Counted from the stretch's first letter, positions 7,705 through 16,146 are shown. The stretch is DNA of 64,000 nucleotides from Occallatibacter gabretensis (GCF_001449115.1 NZ_LAIJ01000009.1:558001-622000), one strand, 5' to 3'. Program-made: numbers and translations. The notes: a model not told the origin generated them from the letters alone.

Positions 7705-10700
7705 TCACTTGGTCGTGCTCACGTTGAACCCGCTCACCACCACGCGAGGCCGCTCGCCGCGCGTGTCCGCATCCTCAAGTTCAATGTGAATGGTCCGGCT
7801 CTCGCCCGGCATCAGCGCAATGTAGTTGTCGTCATAAATCGCCGGAGCAATCACGTCGCCGGTCTTTGCGCGCACTGCCTTCACACGAACCATCAATGCC
7901 GGTGTCTGGGATGCATTCCGCAGTTCCGTGTCAATTGTCCACATCTGTCGAGCTTGTGTTATGCGCGTGCGCTCACTCAGCTGCGCGGGCGCTAATGTGC
8001 GAATGCCGGTGAAGTCCTCCTCCACTCCGCCATAGAGATAGAAATTGCTGCTCACCGTTTTACCGCCGCGCATTAGCGTCAAGCGGATGAACCGCAGCGT
8101 GCCTTGCGAAGCTGCCAGATATTGCATCTTTATCGGCGCAGATGTTGAGTCTTCCGCGCTGTCCAGTGTTGCTGAACTCTGCCATAGCACGCCGCCATCC
8201 GGTCCAAGTATCTCGGCATGGGCCGTGAGGCCCGTCTGAGCACCCGCGTTGTAATTCACTACTTCCACTGTGTCGTCGTTTGCATTCCACTGGATGTGCA
8301 GAGGTTCAGCAGCTTTCTTCGCGGCATAATAGGCGGCATCGGTGTCAAAGAAGTAGTCGTACGTCTGCCACAAAATCGACGGCCATGCCGGATGGCTCAT
8401 CCAGATCAACAGTCCGTAGCGATGATTGCTCTGACTCTCGAACATTCCGCGGTAACTGTTGTAGTCGACAAACTGCGCCAGGCTCGTCCATTCTTCAAGC
8501 GTCTTTGCGCCGCCGTAGTTCTTCGTAATCTGCGCGGCAAAGGGGTTTTCGTCATGAAAATCATGCAGCGGCCACTCTCTGCTCTGTGGCCATAATCCTT
8601 CTTCTGAGATCGTGTGCCGCAGTATCTCCAGCTCCGGCACATTCGGCGACCCAATCTCGCTGTGCATCTTCTTCGGCGCATTGGCAAAGTACATCCTCAG
8701 CGGTTCCACGCGATACGGCCCATGCCCACTCACCGGACCATCGGCAGAGCTTGAGATGTAATGCGAACCCGGGGACAGTTCTGCAGTCATGCTGCGCAAT
8801 CCATCATCGATCTGCTGTGGAGGAAAACCTTCATTACGCCCGCAGAACAGGCCCAACGAAGCATGGTTGCGAATCCGCAGCAGGTAATCGCGCGCCACAG
8901 TCAGAAAGAAATCGTTATGATCCGGGTTCGGGCCATCCCACGGATTCGCCAGCCAGAAGTCCTGCCACACTACGATGCCGAACCTGTCCGCAGCATCGTA
9001 AAAAGCCTCATCGCCGGTCTGCCCCACCCAGTTGCGTACCATGTTGAAGTGCTGATCGCGGTGATAACGCATTGCCGTGTCATACTCGCGTGCGCGGTAG
9101 CGCAGCATTGACTCTGGAAATCCCCAGTTGCCGCCTCGCGCAATAAAGCGCCTTCCGTTGATCCAGATGCGCAGGATTTCTCCATCTTCAGAGTAGGCGA
9201 ACTGCCGGATGCCCGCCTTGAACGATTTCGTGTCGGAGATTTTTCCGCCTTCGATAAACGTGAGCTTGACGGGATAGAGATTTGGATCGCCATACCCCAC
9301 CGGCCACCAAAGCTTCGGATTCGCAATATGCAGCGCTGGGTACGCTGCAGGATTCAGCTCAACATTTTTCGCAGAAGAAGCATCAAGCGTCACAGGCGAA
9401 TCAACCGTAATCGCTCCAAACTGCGCGCGCAGCGTGCCGCTCACCGAATGCGCCTCCAGGTTGCGCACAGTTGCCTGAATCGTCACATCGGCCTGCGATA
9501 TATCGGGCAGCGGCAGCTTGCTCGTCACGAGCGGATTTTCAATCGTCACACCTCCCGATGTCGTCAGCGTCACGTCGCTCCAGATGCCCGTGTCGCGTCC
9601 GCGAATTGTCGATATCCAGTCCCATCCCGCCGATGCGTGATACGTCGGATTGTCGCGTCCGAGTGCCCCGCCGTTCAGCGTGCGCCCCGCTTTGTCTTTC
9701 GTGCTGCCTGGGTTGTCGACATGCAGAATCCGCACTGCCAGCGCATTCTCCGCTCCGGGATGAATCAACGCAGTCACATCAAAGCGTCCGCGCATGTAGC
9801 CGCCATCGATGCGTCCCACGTGCTGTCCGTTCAGATATACCTCGGCTTTCCAGTTGATGCCGTCGAAGTTCAGCCAGTAATGTTTTCCAGCCTGCTTAGC
9901 GCCCGCGACGGTAAATTCATCGCGATACCAGAAGTCCGCACAGAAGTACGAATCCGAGATTGCGTATTGATTGCTGCCAAAATCAGGATTCGGAATCGCG
10001 CCATCGTTCAGATAGCTGGTCAGCACCGTACCGGGAACCGTGGCAACCATCCACTCCTTGTCCGTGAAGCCTGCCTTCGAAAGCTGCTCGCCGCTCTCGC
10101 TCAACTGCGAAGCGCGCTGCAAGCGCCACCTTCCAGCTGCGAGCCGCAGTGTGCCGTCCTGCTGGACGACAGCAGACTGCTTGGCCGCAGGCACAACACC
10201 GCCGTGTCCCCATACTTCCAGTTCACTCAAGATGTAGCGGTCATTTGGCTCAGCCGGTCTTGTCATGTGTACGCGAACCCATCGCGCATGGGCCGCATTG
10301 GCAAGATGCATGTCGTCGCTCGTCAACGCCTGTAACGTACGCCACTCTTTCCCATCATCGGAGATCTGGATCTCGCCCTCAGCCGCGCGGCGAATCCAGT
10401 CAAGCTTGATGCGGTCAAAGGCGCAAACCGCGCCAAGATCCACGCTCACCCATTCCTCACCGCTGCCCGCGCTCATCCATGCGCTTGAAAAAACATCCGG
10501 ACCCGCAACACGCACTTCGCTTCCGTTATGGAAGAGCGTAATTTCCGCAACGCCAACGGAAGCGACTCCGGGAATAGAAACCGCTACGCGATATGAACGA
10601 AAATTCACCGCTGCCTGGAATGGAACCGTCTTCTGGAAGCTGGCAAAGGAATCCTTCTCACCGAAATCCGTTCCGTGATACGCAGCTACCTTCTCCCATG

Positions 10701-11220
10701 TGGTCTTGTCGTTGGACCCGGTAATCGTGATATCCCATCCCGCCGCAGGCACAGGCGCATTGATCTTGCGCAGAGATACGTCAGCGCGATCAATCGTCGG
10801 TGCTGCACCGGCACCTTCAAGATCAAACTCCACCCACGGCGACGAACCAGAGACCGTAACGGAGGAAACCGGATTGCCATCCAGGAAAAGTTCGCGCTCG
10901 CTCTTGGGCAGCTCGCCCGCCCTGCTGGTGGAAGCGGTGATCCAGCTCGGCAATGCAGTTTCCTTGATGCCGTCCGTCACAAGCTGCGCCGTCAGGTTGT
11001 AATCGTAGGCGCTCGACTGATACGCGGGCCTGTGCAGCGCAAGATTCCGGTACGCGCCAACCGGCGCAGCCACAAGCGCCGGGCCGTCATACTGCTTGGG
11101 ATCCCCGGGATACACCCCGAGACCGCGTGTATAGGCGTGCGTCGAAGCTTGCTGGGCAGCCAGAAAAGAGGCGGAACAAACCACAAAGGAGGCAAAGCGC
11201 AGAACAGCGGCAACTCTCAA
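7705..11220 (-). CDS. secreted glycoside hydrolase family 2 enzyme with F5/8 type C (discoidin) domains
   Basis: About 1171 residues. I favour a TTG start at 11220: GGAG lies 6 bases before it and the product then begins with a clean signal peptide (RVAAVLRFASFVVCSASFLA, cleavage near AAQ); the frame is open to 11265, and ATG 11247 lacks a ribosome site. Two discoidin-like domains come first (RNLALHRPAYQSSAY; later VSVDLGAVCAFDRIKLDW), then the GH2 sugar-binding sandwich (GINWKAEVYLNG), immunoglobulin-like domain and TIM barrel (ARGGNWGFPE, NMVRNWVGQ). GRNEGFPP holds the probable acid/base Glu and SEIGSPNVPE the probable nucleophile. The architecture resembles exo-beta-glucosaminidase/beta-mannosidase-type GH2 proteins; specificity cannot be fixed here. 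Proximity to a GH20/TonB region suggests amino-sugar or complex glycan degradation in the periplasm. Confidence 0.88.
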   Translation of the reverse strand: MRVAAVLRFASFVVCSASFLAAQQASTHAYTRGLGVYPGDPKQYDGPALVAAPVGAYRNLALHRPAYQSSAYDYNLTAQLVTDGIKETALPSWITASTSRAGELPKSERELFLDGNPVSSVTVSGSSPWVEFDLEGAGAAPTIDRADVSLRKINAPVPAAGWDITITGSNDKTTWEKVAAYHGTDFGEKDSFASFQKTVPFQAAVNFRSYRVAVSIPGVASVGVAEITLFHNGSEVRVAGPDVFSSAWMSAGSGEEWVSVDLGAVCAFDRIKLDWIRRAAEGEIQISDDGKEWRTLQALTSDDMHLANAAHARWVRVHMTRPAEPNDRYILSELEVWGHGGVVPAAKQSAVVQQDGTLRLAAGRWRLQRASQLSESGEQLSKAGFTDKEWMVATVPGTVLTSYLNDGAIPNPDFGSNQYAISDSYFCADFWYRDEFTVAGAKQAGKHYWLNFDGINWKAEVYLNGQHVGRIDGGYMRGRFDVTALIHPGAENALAVRILHVDNPGSTKDKAGRTLNGGALGRDNPTYHASAGWDWISTIRGRDTGIWSDVTLTTSGGVTIENPLVTSKLPLPDISQADVTIQATVRNLEAHSVSGTLRAQFGAITVDSPVTLDASSAKNVELNPAAYPALHIANPKLWWPVGYGDPNLYPVKLTFIEGGKISDTKSFKAGIRQFAYSEDGEILRIWINGRRFIARGGNWGFPESMLRYRAREYDTAMRYHRDQHFNMVRNWVGQTGDEAFYDAADRFGIVVWQDFWLANPWDGPNPDHNDFFLTVARDYLLRIRNHASLGLFCGRNEGFPPQQIDDGLRSMTAELSPGSHYISSSADGPVSGHGPYRVEPLRMYFANAPKKMHSEIGSPNVPELEILRHTISEEGLWPQSREWPLHDFHDENPFAAQITKNYGGAKTLEEWTSLAQFVDYNSYRGMFESQSNHRYGLLIWMSHPAWPSILWQTYDYFFDTDAAYYAAKKAAEPLHIQWNANDDTVEVVNYNAGAQTGLTAHAEILGPDGGVLWQSSATLDSAEDSTSAPIKMQYLAASQGTLRFIRLTLMRGGKTVSSNFYLYGGVEEDFTGIRTLAPAQLSERTRITQARQMWTIDTELRNASQTPALMVRVKAVRAKTGDVIAPAIYDDNYIALMPGESRTIHIELEDADTRGERPRVVVSGFNVSTTK

Positions 11221-11341
11221 CGGAATCTCCAGATACAGCGCAGTCATCACTAACAAGAGCCACACCAGTCTCTATTGGAGATCCCACAGCGGTCAATTCC
11301 AGGCCGGATTTCGATCACACGCGGACCTGCACTGGCGGCGT

Positions 11342-11887
11342 CTAAACCCGATGTTTCTTGCAGGTGCAGTTCAGGCAGCCGTGCTCCGCGCAGGTCGCGC
11401 ATGTTTGCATAAGCTGCTTACGCAGCGCCGCACGCGCACGGTGGATACGCACCCCGGCGTTGGACGTAGAAAGTTTGTGCTGCTGCGCAAAATCCTGCAG
11501 ACGCTGCTCTCCCAGATCGACAGCATGCAAGACCTCAGAATACTCAGGCTTGAGGCCGTTGAGGATTCCATGCAGGCAGGCGCAGACCTCGTTATGAAGG
11601 TCCGGGGATGGCTGGGCCGCCGTCTCCAGCTCGCGTGTCCAGGCCTCAAGAGCTTTGTTCGTAGACACCCGCCGCCGGTAACTATCAATCACAGCATTGC
11701 GAAGTAAGCGGTAGAACCAGCCGATAGCCGATTCGCTCGGCTCAAAGTCATCCTGGTGCTCAAAGGCGCGGAGATACGCTGTCTGGAGAATGTCCTCTGC
11801 AAGCTCCGAGTCCAGAACACGGCGCTGCACGAACGCGAGAAATTGTCTCCGCTGGGCGAGTAACTGATCGAGAGTTGTCTCAGGCAT
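11342..11887 (-). CDS. CorE-like ECF RNA polymerase sigma factor with cysteine-rich C-terminus
   Basis: 181 residues. Sigma region 2 is at about 5-75 (LAEDILQTAYLRAFE, AIGWFYRLLRNAVIDSYRRR) and region 4 at about 105-160 (GLKPEYSEVLHAVDLGEQRLQDFA, NAGVRIHRARAALRKQL). Two features place it in the copper-responsive CorE group (ECF44) described in Myxococcus xanthus: a CxC motif in the linker (C102, C104) and a C-terminal cysteine cluster (C163, C166, H169, C171, C174, C176). In CorE these residues bind copper and switch the sigma factor, replacing an anti-sigma factor; none is encoded nearby here. The gene lies 54 bp downstream of a tiny cysteine-rich peptide gene on the same strand, whose end (CxCKK) resembles its own tail. 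Metal specificity is inferred from family resemblance. Confidence 0.88.
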   Translation of the reverse strand: MPETTLDQLLAQRRQFLAFVQRRVLDSELAEDILQTAYLRAFEHQDDFEPSESAIGWFYRLLRNAVIDSYRRRVSTNKALEAWTRELETAAQPSPDLHNEVCACLHGILNGLKPEYSEVLHAVDLGEQRLQDFAQQHKLSTSNAGVRIHRARAALRKQLMQTCATCAEHGCLNCTCKKHRV

Positions 11888-11901
11888 AAAGATATTAAGG
11901 C

Positions 11902-11919
11902 GGGAGGTCTCAGCCTCCC
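11902..11919 (-). other. small hairpin between the cysteine-rich peptide and the sigma gene
   Basis: GGGAGG and CCTCCC surround a six-base loop, 14 bases before the sigma factor start codon. No T-run follows on the minus strand, so it is not a standard terminator. It could tune translation of the sigma gene relative to the peptide gene; this is only a positional inference. Confidence 0.35.
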
Positions 11920-11941
11920 ACCCGGTTTGATGTAGAAACGA

Positions 11942-12013
11942 CTAGCTACGCTTCTTGCAGGCGCAGATCACGCATTCGCAGTTGGGACCACAAGGGCAGT
12001 TCAGGCATTTCAT
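11942..12013 (-). CDS. 23-residue cysteine-rich peptide, probable metal binder
   Basis: The reading frame begins MKCLNCPCGPNCECV and ends ICACKKRS, with seven cysteines in 23 residues (positions 3, 6, 8, 12, 14, 17, 19) arranged as CxxC, CxC, CxC and CxC. AAGGAG stands 7 bases before the ATG, an excellent ribosome site, which makes translation likely despite the size. It precedes the CorE-like sigma gene by 54 bp on the same strand, and its C-terminal CxCKKR echoes the CxCKKH of the sigma tail. A role as a copper(I)-binding metallothionein-like peptide, or as a decoy/donor for the sigma factor's cysteine cluster, is plausible but inferred. I know of no named family for it. Confidence 0.7.
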   Translation of the reverse strand: MKCLNCPCGPNCECVICACKKRS

Positions 12014-12046
12014 GATGTTTCTCCTTGGACGCCGATAAGCGTCTGT

Positions 12047-12078
12047 CTTATAAACGCAGCACCCCGTGATTTCTTACA
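12047..12078 (-). promoter_or_regulatory. candidate ECF-type promoter of the cysteine-rich peptide/sigma operon
   Basis: On the minus strand TGTAAG (12073-12078) is followed after 16 bases by CGTTTA (12051-12056) and TAAG. This TGTAA...CGT geometry is that of ECF sigma promoters rather than of the housekeeping sigma. It lies about 34 bases upstream of the peptide start codon. Autoregulation by the CorE-like sigma factor is a reasonable inference. Confidence 0.4.
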
Positions 12079-12176
12079 CCCCACCGTGCCCAGTGCAGAT
12101 TTTTACGAGGAAACAGGTTGCTCCACCACCATAACCTGCTTCGGGTGCAAAAACAGGTGGTAAGTTTTTGAATCAC

Positions 12177-12192
12177 TAGACCGACTGGTCTA
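12177..12192. promoter_or_regulatory. TetR (NemR-like) operator TAGACCGACTGGTCTA
   Basis: TAGACC and GGTCTA flank four central bases, a perfect inverted repeat of the TAGACC-N4-GGTCTA form known for NemR-type TetR regulators. It falls just after a possible -35 (TTGAAT, 12168-12173) and runs into the -10 region, so bound repressor would block the promoter of the downstream SDR gene. The regulator encoded at 13138-13740 belongs to the same TetR subgroup, supporting the assignment. Confidence 0.7.
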
Positions 12193-12240
12193 CTCTCATA
12201 AATATGCCGCCGTTGAGGCGCCATTCAAAAGGAGATCAGC

Positions 12241-13044
12241 ATGTCCAACAGCAAAGGTACCGCCCTTATCACCGGCGCTTCCACGGGAATTGGAGCCGTT
12301 TACGCCAACCGTCTTGCCAAACGTGGTTATGACCTTATTCTCGTTGCGCGCAGCAAAGACAAACTTGACGAAGTTGCAAAACAGATCGAATCAAGCACTG
12401 GCCGCAAGGCAGAGACTGTGCAAGCGGATCTCTCCGTCACCGCTGACGTCAAGCGAATCGCAGACCGCCTCACTTCAGACACTTCCATCACCGCGTTTGT
12501 GAACAATGCAGGAGTGGCCGCCGCCACTCCATTGCTGGCGACTGACCCGGATGTCCACGATCAGATCATCCAGATCAACGTAACAGCCTTTACCCGGCTC
12601 GCGGTTGCGGCTGCATCCAGCTTTGTGAAGCGCTCCAGCGGCCTCATCATCAACATCGGCTCTGTTGTGGCGCTTGCGCCGGAGCAACTAAACGGTGTGT
12701 ACAGCGCCAGCAAGGGCTATGTACAGAACCTCAGCATCGCGCTGAAGAAAGAGCTCGCAGGTAAGGGTGTTACTCTCCAGCTCGTGCTGCCTGGAGCAAC
12801 TGCAACCCCACTCTGGGATAAAGCCGGCGTGCCCGCACACACGCTTCCGGCGCACATTGTGATGACCACGGACGACATGGTCGACGCCTCTCTCTCCGGG
12901 CTTGATCAGGGTGAGTTTGTCACAATCCCGGCACTGCCCGAGTCTGCGGATTTCGATGCCTATGAGAAGGCGCGTCTCGCTCTTGCGCCAAACCTATCGC
13001 GCAACACGCCAGCCGCACGCTATGGCGTGGGAGCCCGCAAATAA
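12241..13044 (+). CDS. short-chain dehydrogenase/reductase (SDR)
   Basis: 267 residues with a complete classical SDR set: dinucleotide-binding GASTGIGAVYANRLA at the N-terminus, NNAG near residue 88, an active-site serine in INIGS and YSASKGY near residue 155. AAAAGGAG lies 7 bases before the ATG. It is preceded by a NemR-like operator and followed 93 bp later by a TetR regulator of the NemR/AcuR subgroup, so it is probably induced by reactive electrophiles such as aldehydes or quinones and may reduce such compounds; the substrate cannot be read from the sequence. Confidence 0.9.
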   Translation: MSNSKGTALITGASTGIGAVYANRLAKRGYDLILVARSKDKLDEVAKQIESSTGRKAETVQADLSVTADVKRIADRLTSDTSITAFVNNAGVAAATPLLATDPDVHDQIIQINVTAFTRLAVAAASSFVKRSSGLIINIGSVVALAPEQLNGVYSASKGYVQNLSIALKKELAGKGVTLQLVLPGATATPLWDKAGVPAHTLPAHIVMTTDDMVDASLSGLDQGEFVTIPALPESADFDAYEKARLALAPNLSRNTPAARYGVGARK

Positions 13045-13137
13045 GAGCAGCCGCACATCGCGCCATTACGATAAGAATGCTGGCCTTCACGCGCATGCGT
13101 GAGGGCCGCACTCTTCCACAAGAAGGAGAGGCCAGTC

Positions 13138-13740
13138 ATGCAGCCCACGGAGACAACAGCCGCCAGCCCCACACGCGCCCACCTGATCAAGGTAGGGCTC
13201 GAACTGATGCGCAAGCATGGCTACGGCGCTACCGGCCTCCAGGAGATTCTGCATTCGGCAGGAGTGCCCAAAGGCTCGTTTTACCATCACTTCAGCAGCA
13301 AAGAAGAGTTTGCTGCCGCAGTGCTGGAACTTTACGGCACGCTCAACGCGGAACACTGCCACGCGGTATTGGGGAACACACGCCAGGCGCCGCTCAAGCG
13401 GCTGCGACGCTACTTCGAAGACCTCATTCGAATGGCAGGGCAATCGTCGGCAACTCCAGGATGCCTCGTCGGTAACCTCAGCCTGGAGGTCGCAGCAGTC
13501 AGCCCGCTATTGCAAGGGCGGTTGAGTTCCGGCTTCGCGCGCTGGCAGTCCGATGTCTCAGCTGTACTGCGGGAAGCTATTGAGAAAGGCGATCTGCCAA
13601 GATCCTCAAAGCCGGAGCCTCTTGCCGGCTTTGTACTTAACAGCTGGGAAGGCGCGCTGCTTCGTTCTCAAGCCGACAAGAGCGATGCTCCGCTGAAGGA
13701 TTTTCTGCATTTCGTGTTCAACGATCTGCTCGCGAAGTAA
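13138..13740 (+). CDS. TetR/AcrR family regulator, NemR/AcuR subgroup
   Basis: 200 residues from ATG 13138, which has AAGGAG upstream; a longer frame to 13099 has no ribosome site. The N-terminal helix-turn-helix is GLQEILHSAGVPKGSFYHHFSSKEEF in two parts around residues 35-60. The C-terminal domain contains PGCLVGNLSLE, with the single cysteine (PGC) typical of NemR-like proteins, which sense electrophiles through cysteine modification. It is in the same orientation as the SDR gene and likely in one transcript, a usual arrangement for autoregulated TetR repressors. The TAGACC-N4-GGTCTA site upstream of the SDR is its likely operator. Confidence 0.9.
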   Translation: MQPTETTAASPTRAHLIKVGLELMRKHGYGATGLQEILHSAGVPKGSFYHHFSSKEEFAAAVLELYGTLNAEHCHAVLGNTRQAPLKRLRRYFEDLIRMAGQSSATPGCLVGNLSLEVAAVSPLLQGRLSSGFARWQSDVSAVLREAIEKGDLPRSSKPEPLAGFVLNSWEGALLRSQADKSDAPLKDFLHFVFNDLLAK

Positions 13741-13768
13741 GAACGAACTCGTCCGTTCTCACTCGCGG

Positions 13769-14539
13769 TCAAATCCCCTTGACCTCACCGCCATCCATAC
13801 GAACTGAGCTCCCCGTCATCCACTTTGCAGCGGGTGACACCATGAATGCCAGCAGTTCCGCAATCTCTTCCGGCTCTCCATAGCGGCTTATACCCGCATC
13901 TTCAGGAAACTTTTTCGTGGCCTCGGCAACGCTCATGTTGTGCGCGGGAGCCCACTTTTCGAGAAAAGACTTCCGCCGTCCCGTCATCACGGCTCCCGGC
14001 ACAATGCTGTTCACCTGCACGCCATCCGTAATGCCCTGTTCCGCAAAGGCCTTGGCCATCGCGATAATCGCTGCATTCGTTGCTGCCACAGCGGCGAATG
14101 CCGGCTTGGGATCGAGTGCTGCACTACCGGACATGAAGACAACGGACCCGCGATTCGCCTTGAGCGCATCCCACGCGCGAATTGTCAGCCGGCGCGCCCC
14201 ATGCAGCTTCAGTTCCATGCCCGCATACCATTGCTCATCGCTCATCTCAAAGAGATCAATTTGAGGCACAGCCCCGGCTATGTTGAGAAGCGCATCAACA
14301 CGGCCATACGCATTGAGCGTCGTTTTGATCACCGTCTCGGGAGCTTCCACTCCGCTCAGGTCCAGCACTATGCTGTGCGGGTCAGCGCCGGCTCTCCGCA
14401 CTTCATCCGATACCTCGATCAGCGCATCCGCGTTCCTTGCAACAAGCACCACCTTGCCAAAATCCCTGGCAAGCCGGATTGCAGTCGAGCGGCCAATGCC
14501 CTGGCTTGCTCCCGTAACAATCGCAACCGTGTTGTTCAT
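13769..14539 (-). CDS. SDR-fold protein lacking the catalytic Tyr-xxx-Lys
   Basis: 256 residues. The nucleotide-binding motif GASQGIGRSTAIRLA and the C-terminal MTGSSVRMDGGEVKGI are those of SDR enzymes, and the serine strand is present (VFMSGSAAL, S137/S139). Where SDRs carry YxxxK, this protein reads VAATN (V151 and N155), so both catalytic residues are missing; NNAG is also altered to NIAG. It may bind a cofactor without doing standard SDR chemistry, or use different residues. The gene overlaps the preceding hydrolase by 4 bp (ATGA), so they are translationally coupled. AGGAAGG lies upstream of the ATG. Confidence 0.85.
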   Translation of the reverse strand: MNNTVAIVTGASQGIGRSTAIRLARDFGKVVLVARNADALIEVSDEVRRAGADPHSIVLDLSGVEAPETVIKTTLNAYGRVDALLNIAGAVPQIDLFEMSDEQWYAGMELKLHGARRLTIRAWDALKANRGSVVFMSGSAALDPKPAFAAVAATNAAIIAMAKAFAEQGITDGVQVNSIVPGAVMTGRRKSFLEKWAPAHNMSVAEATKKFPEDAGISRYGEPEEIAELLAFMVSPAAKWMTGSSVRMDGGEVKGI

Positions 14540-15246
14540 TGTCCTTCCTCCTGCAATGCCGTCTTGGCCGCTTCAAGAATGATGGCCGCAACCTTGTCCG
14601 GCGCGGTAAGCAGCGGTGTATGGTCCACGGCAAACGAGCGGATCGTTGCCTTCATGCGCTCAGCCATAAAGCGCTGCGTCTTTGGGTTGATCATCCGGTC
14701 CTCTTCCGCAAGCAGATACCACGATGGCTTGTTCTTCCATGCCGGAGCAGTCACAGGCTGCTGAATGCACTTCACGGAGATGGGCCGCTGAACGGCACGG
14801 CAGAGCGCAATCTGCTCCACCGTTGCATTTTGCGCAAAGGCCTCGGCAAAGCTCTCATCGGGCATCCAGATAAATCCATCTGCATCCGGGGCAAGCTTCG
14901 GGGCCTTCGCATGCGGCTCATCTCGATAGAAAACCTCTGCAACGGTCTCCCCCTCATCCGGAGCCAGCGCCGCAATGTATACCAGCGCCTTCACGCGCTC
15001 GTCGTGCGCGGTTCCCACCACAGCGCCGGCATAGGCGTGGCCGGCCACAATCACGGGACCATTCGTGCGGGCAATTGTCCGCCGCAATGCTGCAGCATCA
15101 TCGCTTAGCGATGTAAGAGGTATTGGTGCAGCCACAACACGCAGCCCCTCCTTCTCAAGCCTGCGAATCACCGGCTCCCAGCTTGATCCATCGGCCCATG
15201 CGCCGTGGATCATGACCACGGTCGCGTTCTGGAATGCTGACATCAT
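14536..15246 (-). CDS. alpha/beta-hydrolase fold protein with altered nucleophile elbow
   Basis: 236 residues of the plant-methylesterase/EstC-like alpha/beta-hydrolase group (VVMIHGAWADGSSWEPVI at the N-terminus is the oxyanion region; SFAVDHTPLLTAPDKVA holds the C-terminal histidine). The nucleophile elbow that normally reads GHSYGG is GHAYAG here (residues 69-74), with alanine at the nucleophile position, so ordinary ester hydrolysis seems unlikely. It overlaps the SDR-fold gene that follows by 4 bp and comes 51 bp after another alpha/beta hydrolase gene, making a three-gene operon. AGGAGAAGC precedes the ATG. Confidence 0.85.
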   Translation of the reverse strand: MMSAFQNATVVMIHGAWADGSSWEPVIRRLEKEGLRVVAAPIPLTSLSDDAAALRRTIARTNGPVIVAGHAYAGAVVGTAHDERVKALVYIAALAPDEGETVAEVFYRDEPHAKAPKLAPDADGFIWMPDESFAEAFAQNATVEQIALCRAVQRPISVKCIQQPVTAPAWKNKPSWYLLAEEDRMINPKTQRFMAERMKATIRSFAVDHTPLLTAPDKVAAIILEAAKTALQEEGQ

Positions 15247-15297
15247 GCTTCTCCTCTCATCTTCTCTTCTTGAATTTCAGCGCAAATGCTGCGGCGC

Positions 15298-16146
15298 TCA
15301 GCTAAAGAAACTCACAATCTTCTTTGCGATGACGTCGCCGAGCTCTTCCAGCGCAAAATGACCGGTGTCGAACAGGTTCAGCTCCGCCTTCGGAATGTCG
15401 CGCAGATAGGCCTGCGCACCTTCGACGGTGAAGAATGGGTCATTCTTTCCCCAGACAATCAGCGTCTTCGGCTGCTTATTCCGGAAGAAGGTATGCCACT
15501 CGTCATAGTGGGTCAGGTTGGCCTGGTAGTTATGCAGCAGACTCAACTGGATGGCGTCATTCCCCGCGCGGTCCATAAAGTGCTGATCCACCGTATAGGA
15601 ATCCGGGCTGATGCGGCTCGCGTCCTTTACTCCGTGCGTGTACTGGAAGATCGTTGTCTCCAGCGTCAACAAAGTGCGCACCGGCTTTTCTGTCTCCGGC
15701 GTCCGATTGGCCCAGAACGGCTTCATTGCGTCAAAGCCTGCGCCGATTCCTTCCGCATAAGCGTTCCCGTTCTGCACAATGATGCCTTCGATTGCATCCT
15801 GATGCTTGAAAGCAATGCGATACCCAATGGGCGCGCCATAGTCCTGCACGTAGATGCTGAACTTCTTCAGCCCCAGCGCGCTGAACAAAAACTCATCCAC
15901 ATACTCCGCAAGATTGTCGAAGGTGTACTCAAAGTCACTCACGCTCGGCGCGTCGCTGTAGCCGAATCCGATGTAATCGGGAGCAATGATGTGGAACTTT
16001 TCTGCAAGCTGCGGAATCAGGTCGCGGAACATATGCGACGAACTGGGGAAGCCGTGCAAAAGCACGATCGTTGGAAGATCCTTCGATCCAGCCTCACGGT
16101 AGAACATCTTGAGGCCGCGAACAGTAGCGTGTTGGAATGTTTGCAT
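15298..16146 (-). CDS. alpha/beta hydrolase of the haloalkane dehalogenase/epoxide hydrolase type
   Basis: 282 residues. LLHGFPSSSHMFRDLIP (about residues 30-46) is the oxyanion HGFP region; VQDYGAPIGY (about 100-109) carries an Asp nucleophile as in dehalogenases and epoxide hydrolases; FDTGHFALEE near the C-terminus has the catalytic His. Unlike the next gene in the operon, its catalytic set looks intact. It is the first gene of a minus-strand operon with the second hydrolase and the SDR-fold protein, and it is divergent from a CGNR regulator that may control it. The true substrate is unknown. Confidence 0.9.
   Translation of the reverse strand: MQTFQHATVRGLKMFYREAGSKDLPTIVLLHGFPSSSHMFRDLIPQLAEKFHIIAPDYIGFGYSDAPSVSDFEYTFDNLAEYVDEFLFSALGLKKFSIYVQDYGAPIGYRIAFKHQDAIEGIIVQNGNAYAEGIGAGFDAMKPFWANRTPETEKPVRTLLTLETTIFQYTHGVKDASRISPDSYTVDQHFMDRAGNDAIQLSLLHNYQANLTHYDEWHTFFRNKQPKTLIVWGKNDPFFTVEGAQAYLRDIPKAELNLFDTGHFALEELGDVIAKKIVSFFS

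Noticed and set aside
7705..11220. Firm naming of the GH2 enzyme as exo-beta-glucosaminidase
   Set aside because: The acid/base motif reads NE, as in mannosidases/galactosidases too, so the specificity cannot be settled by reading.
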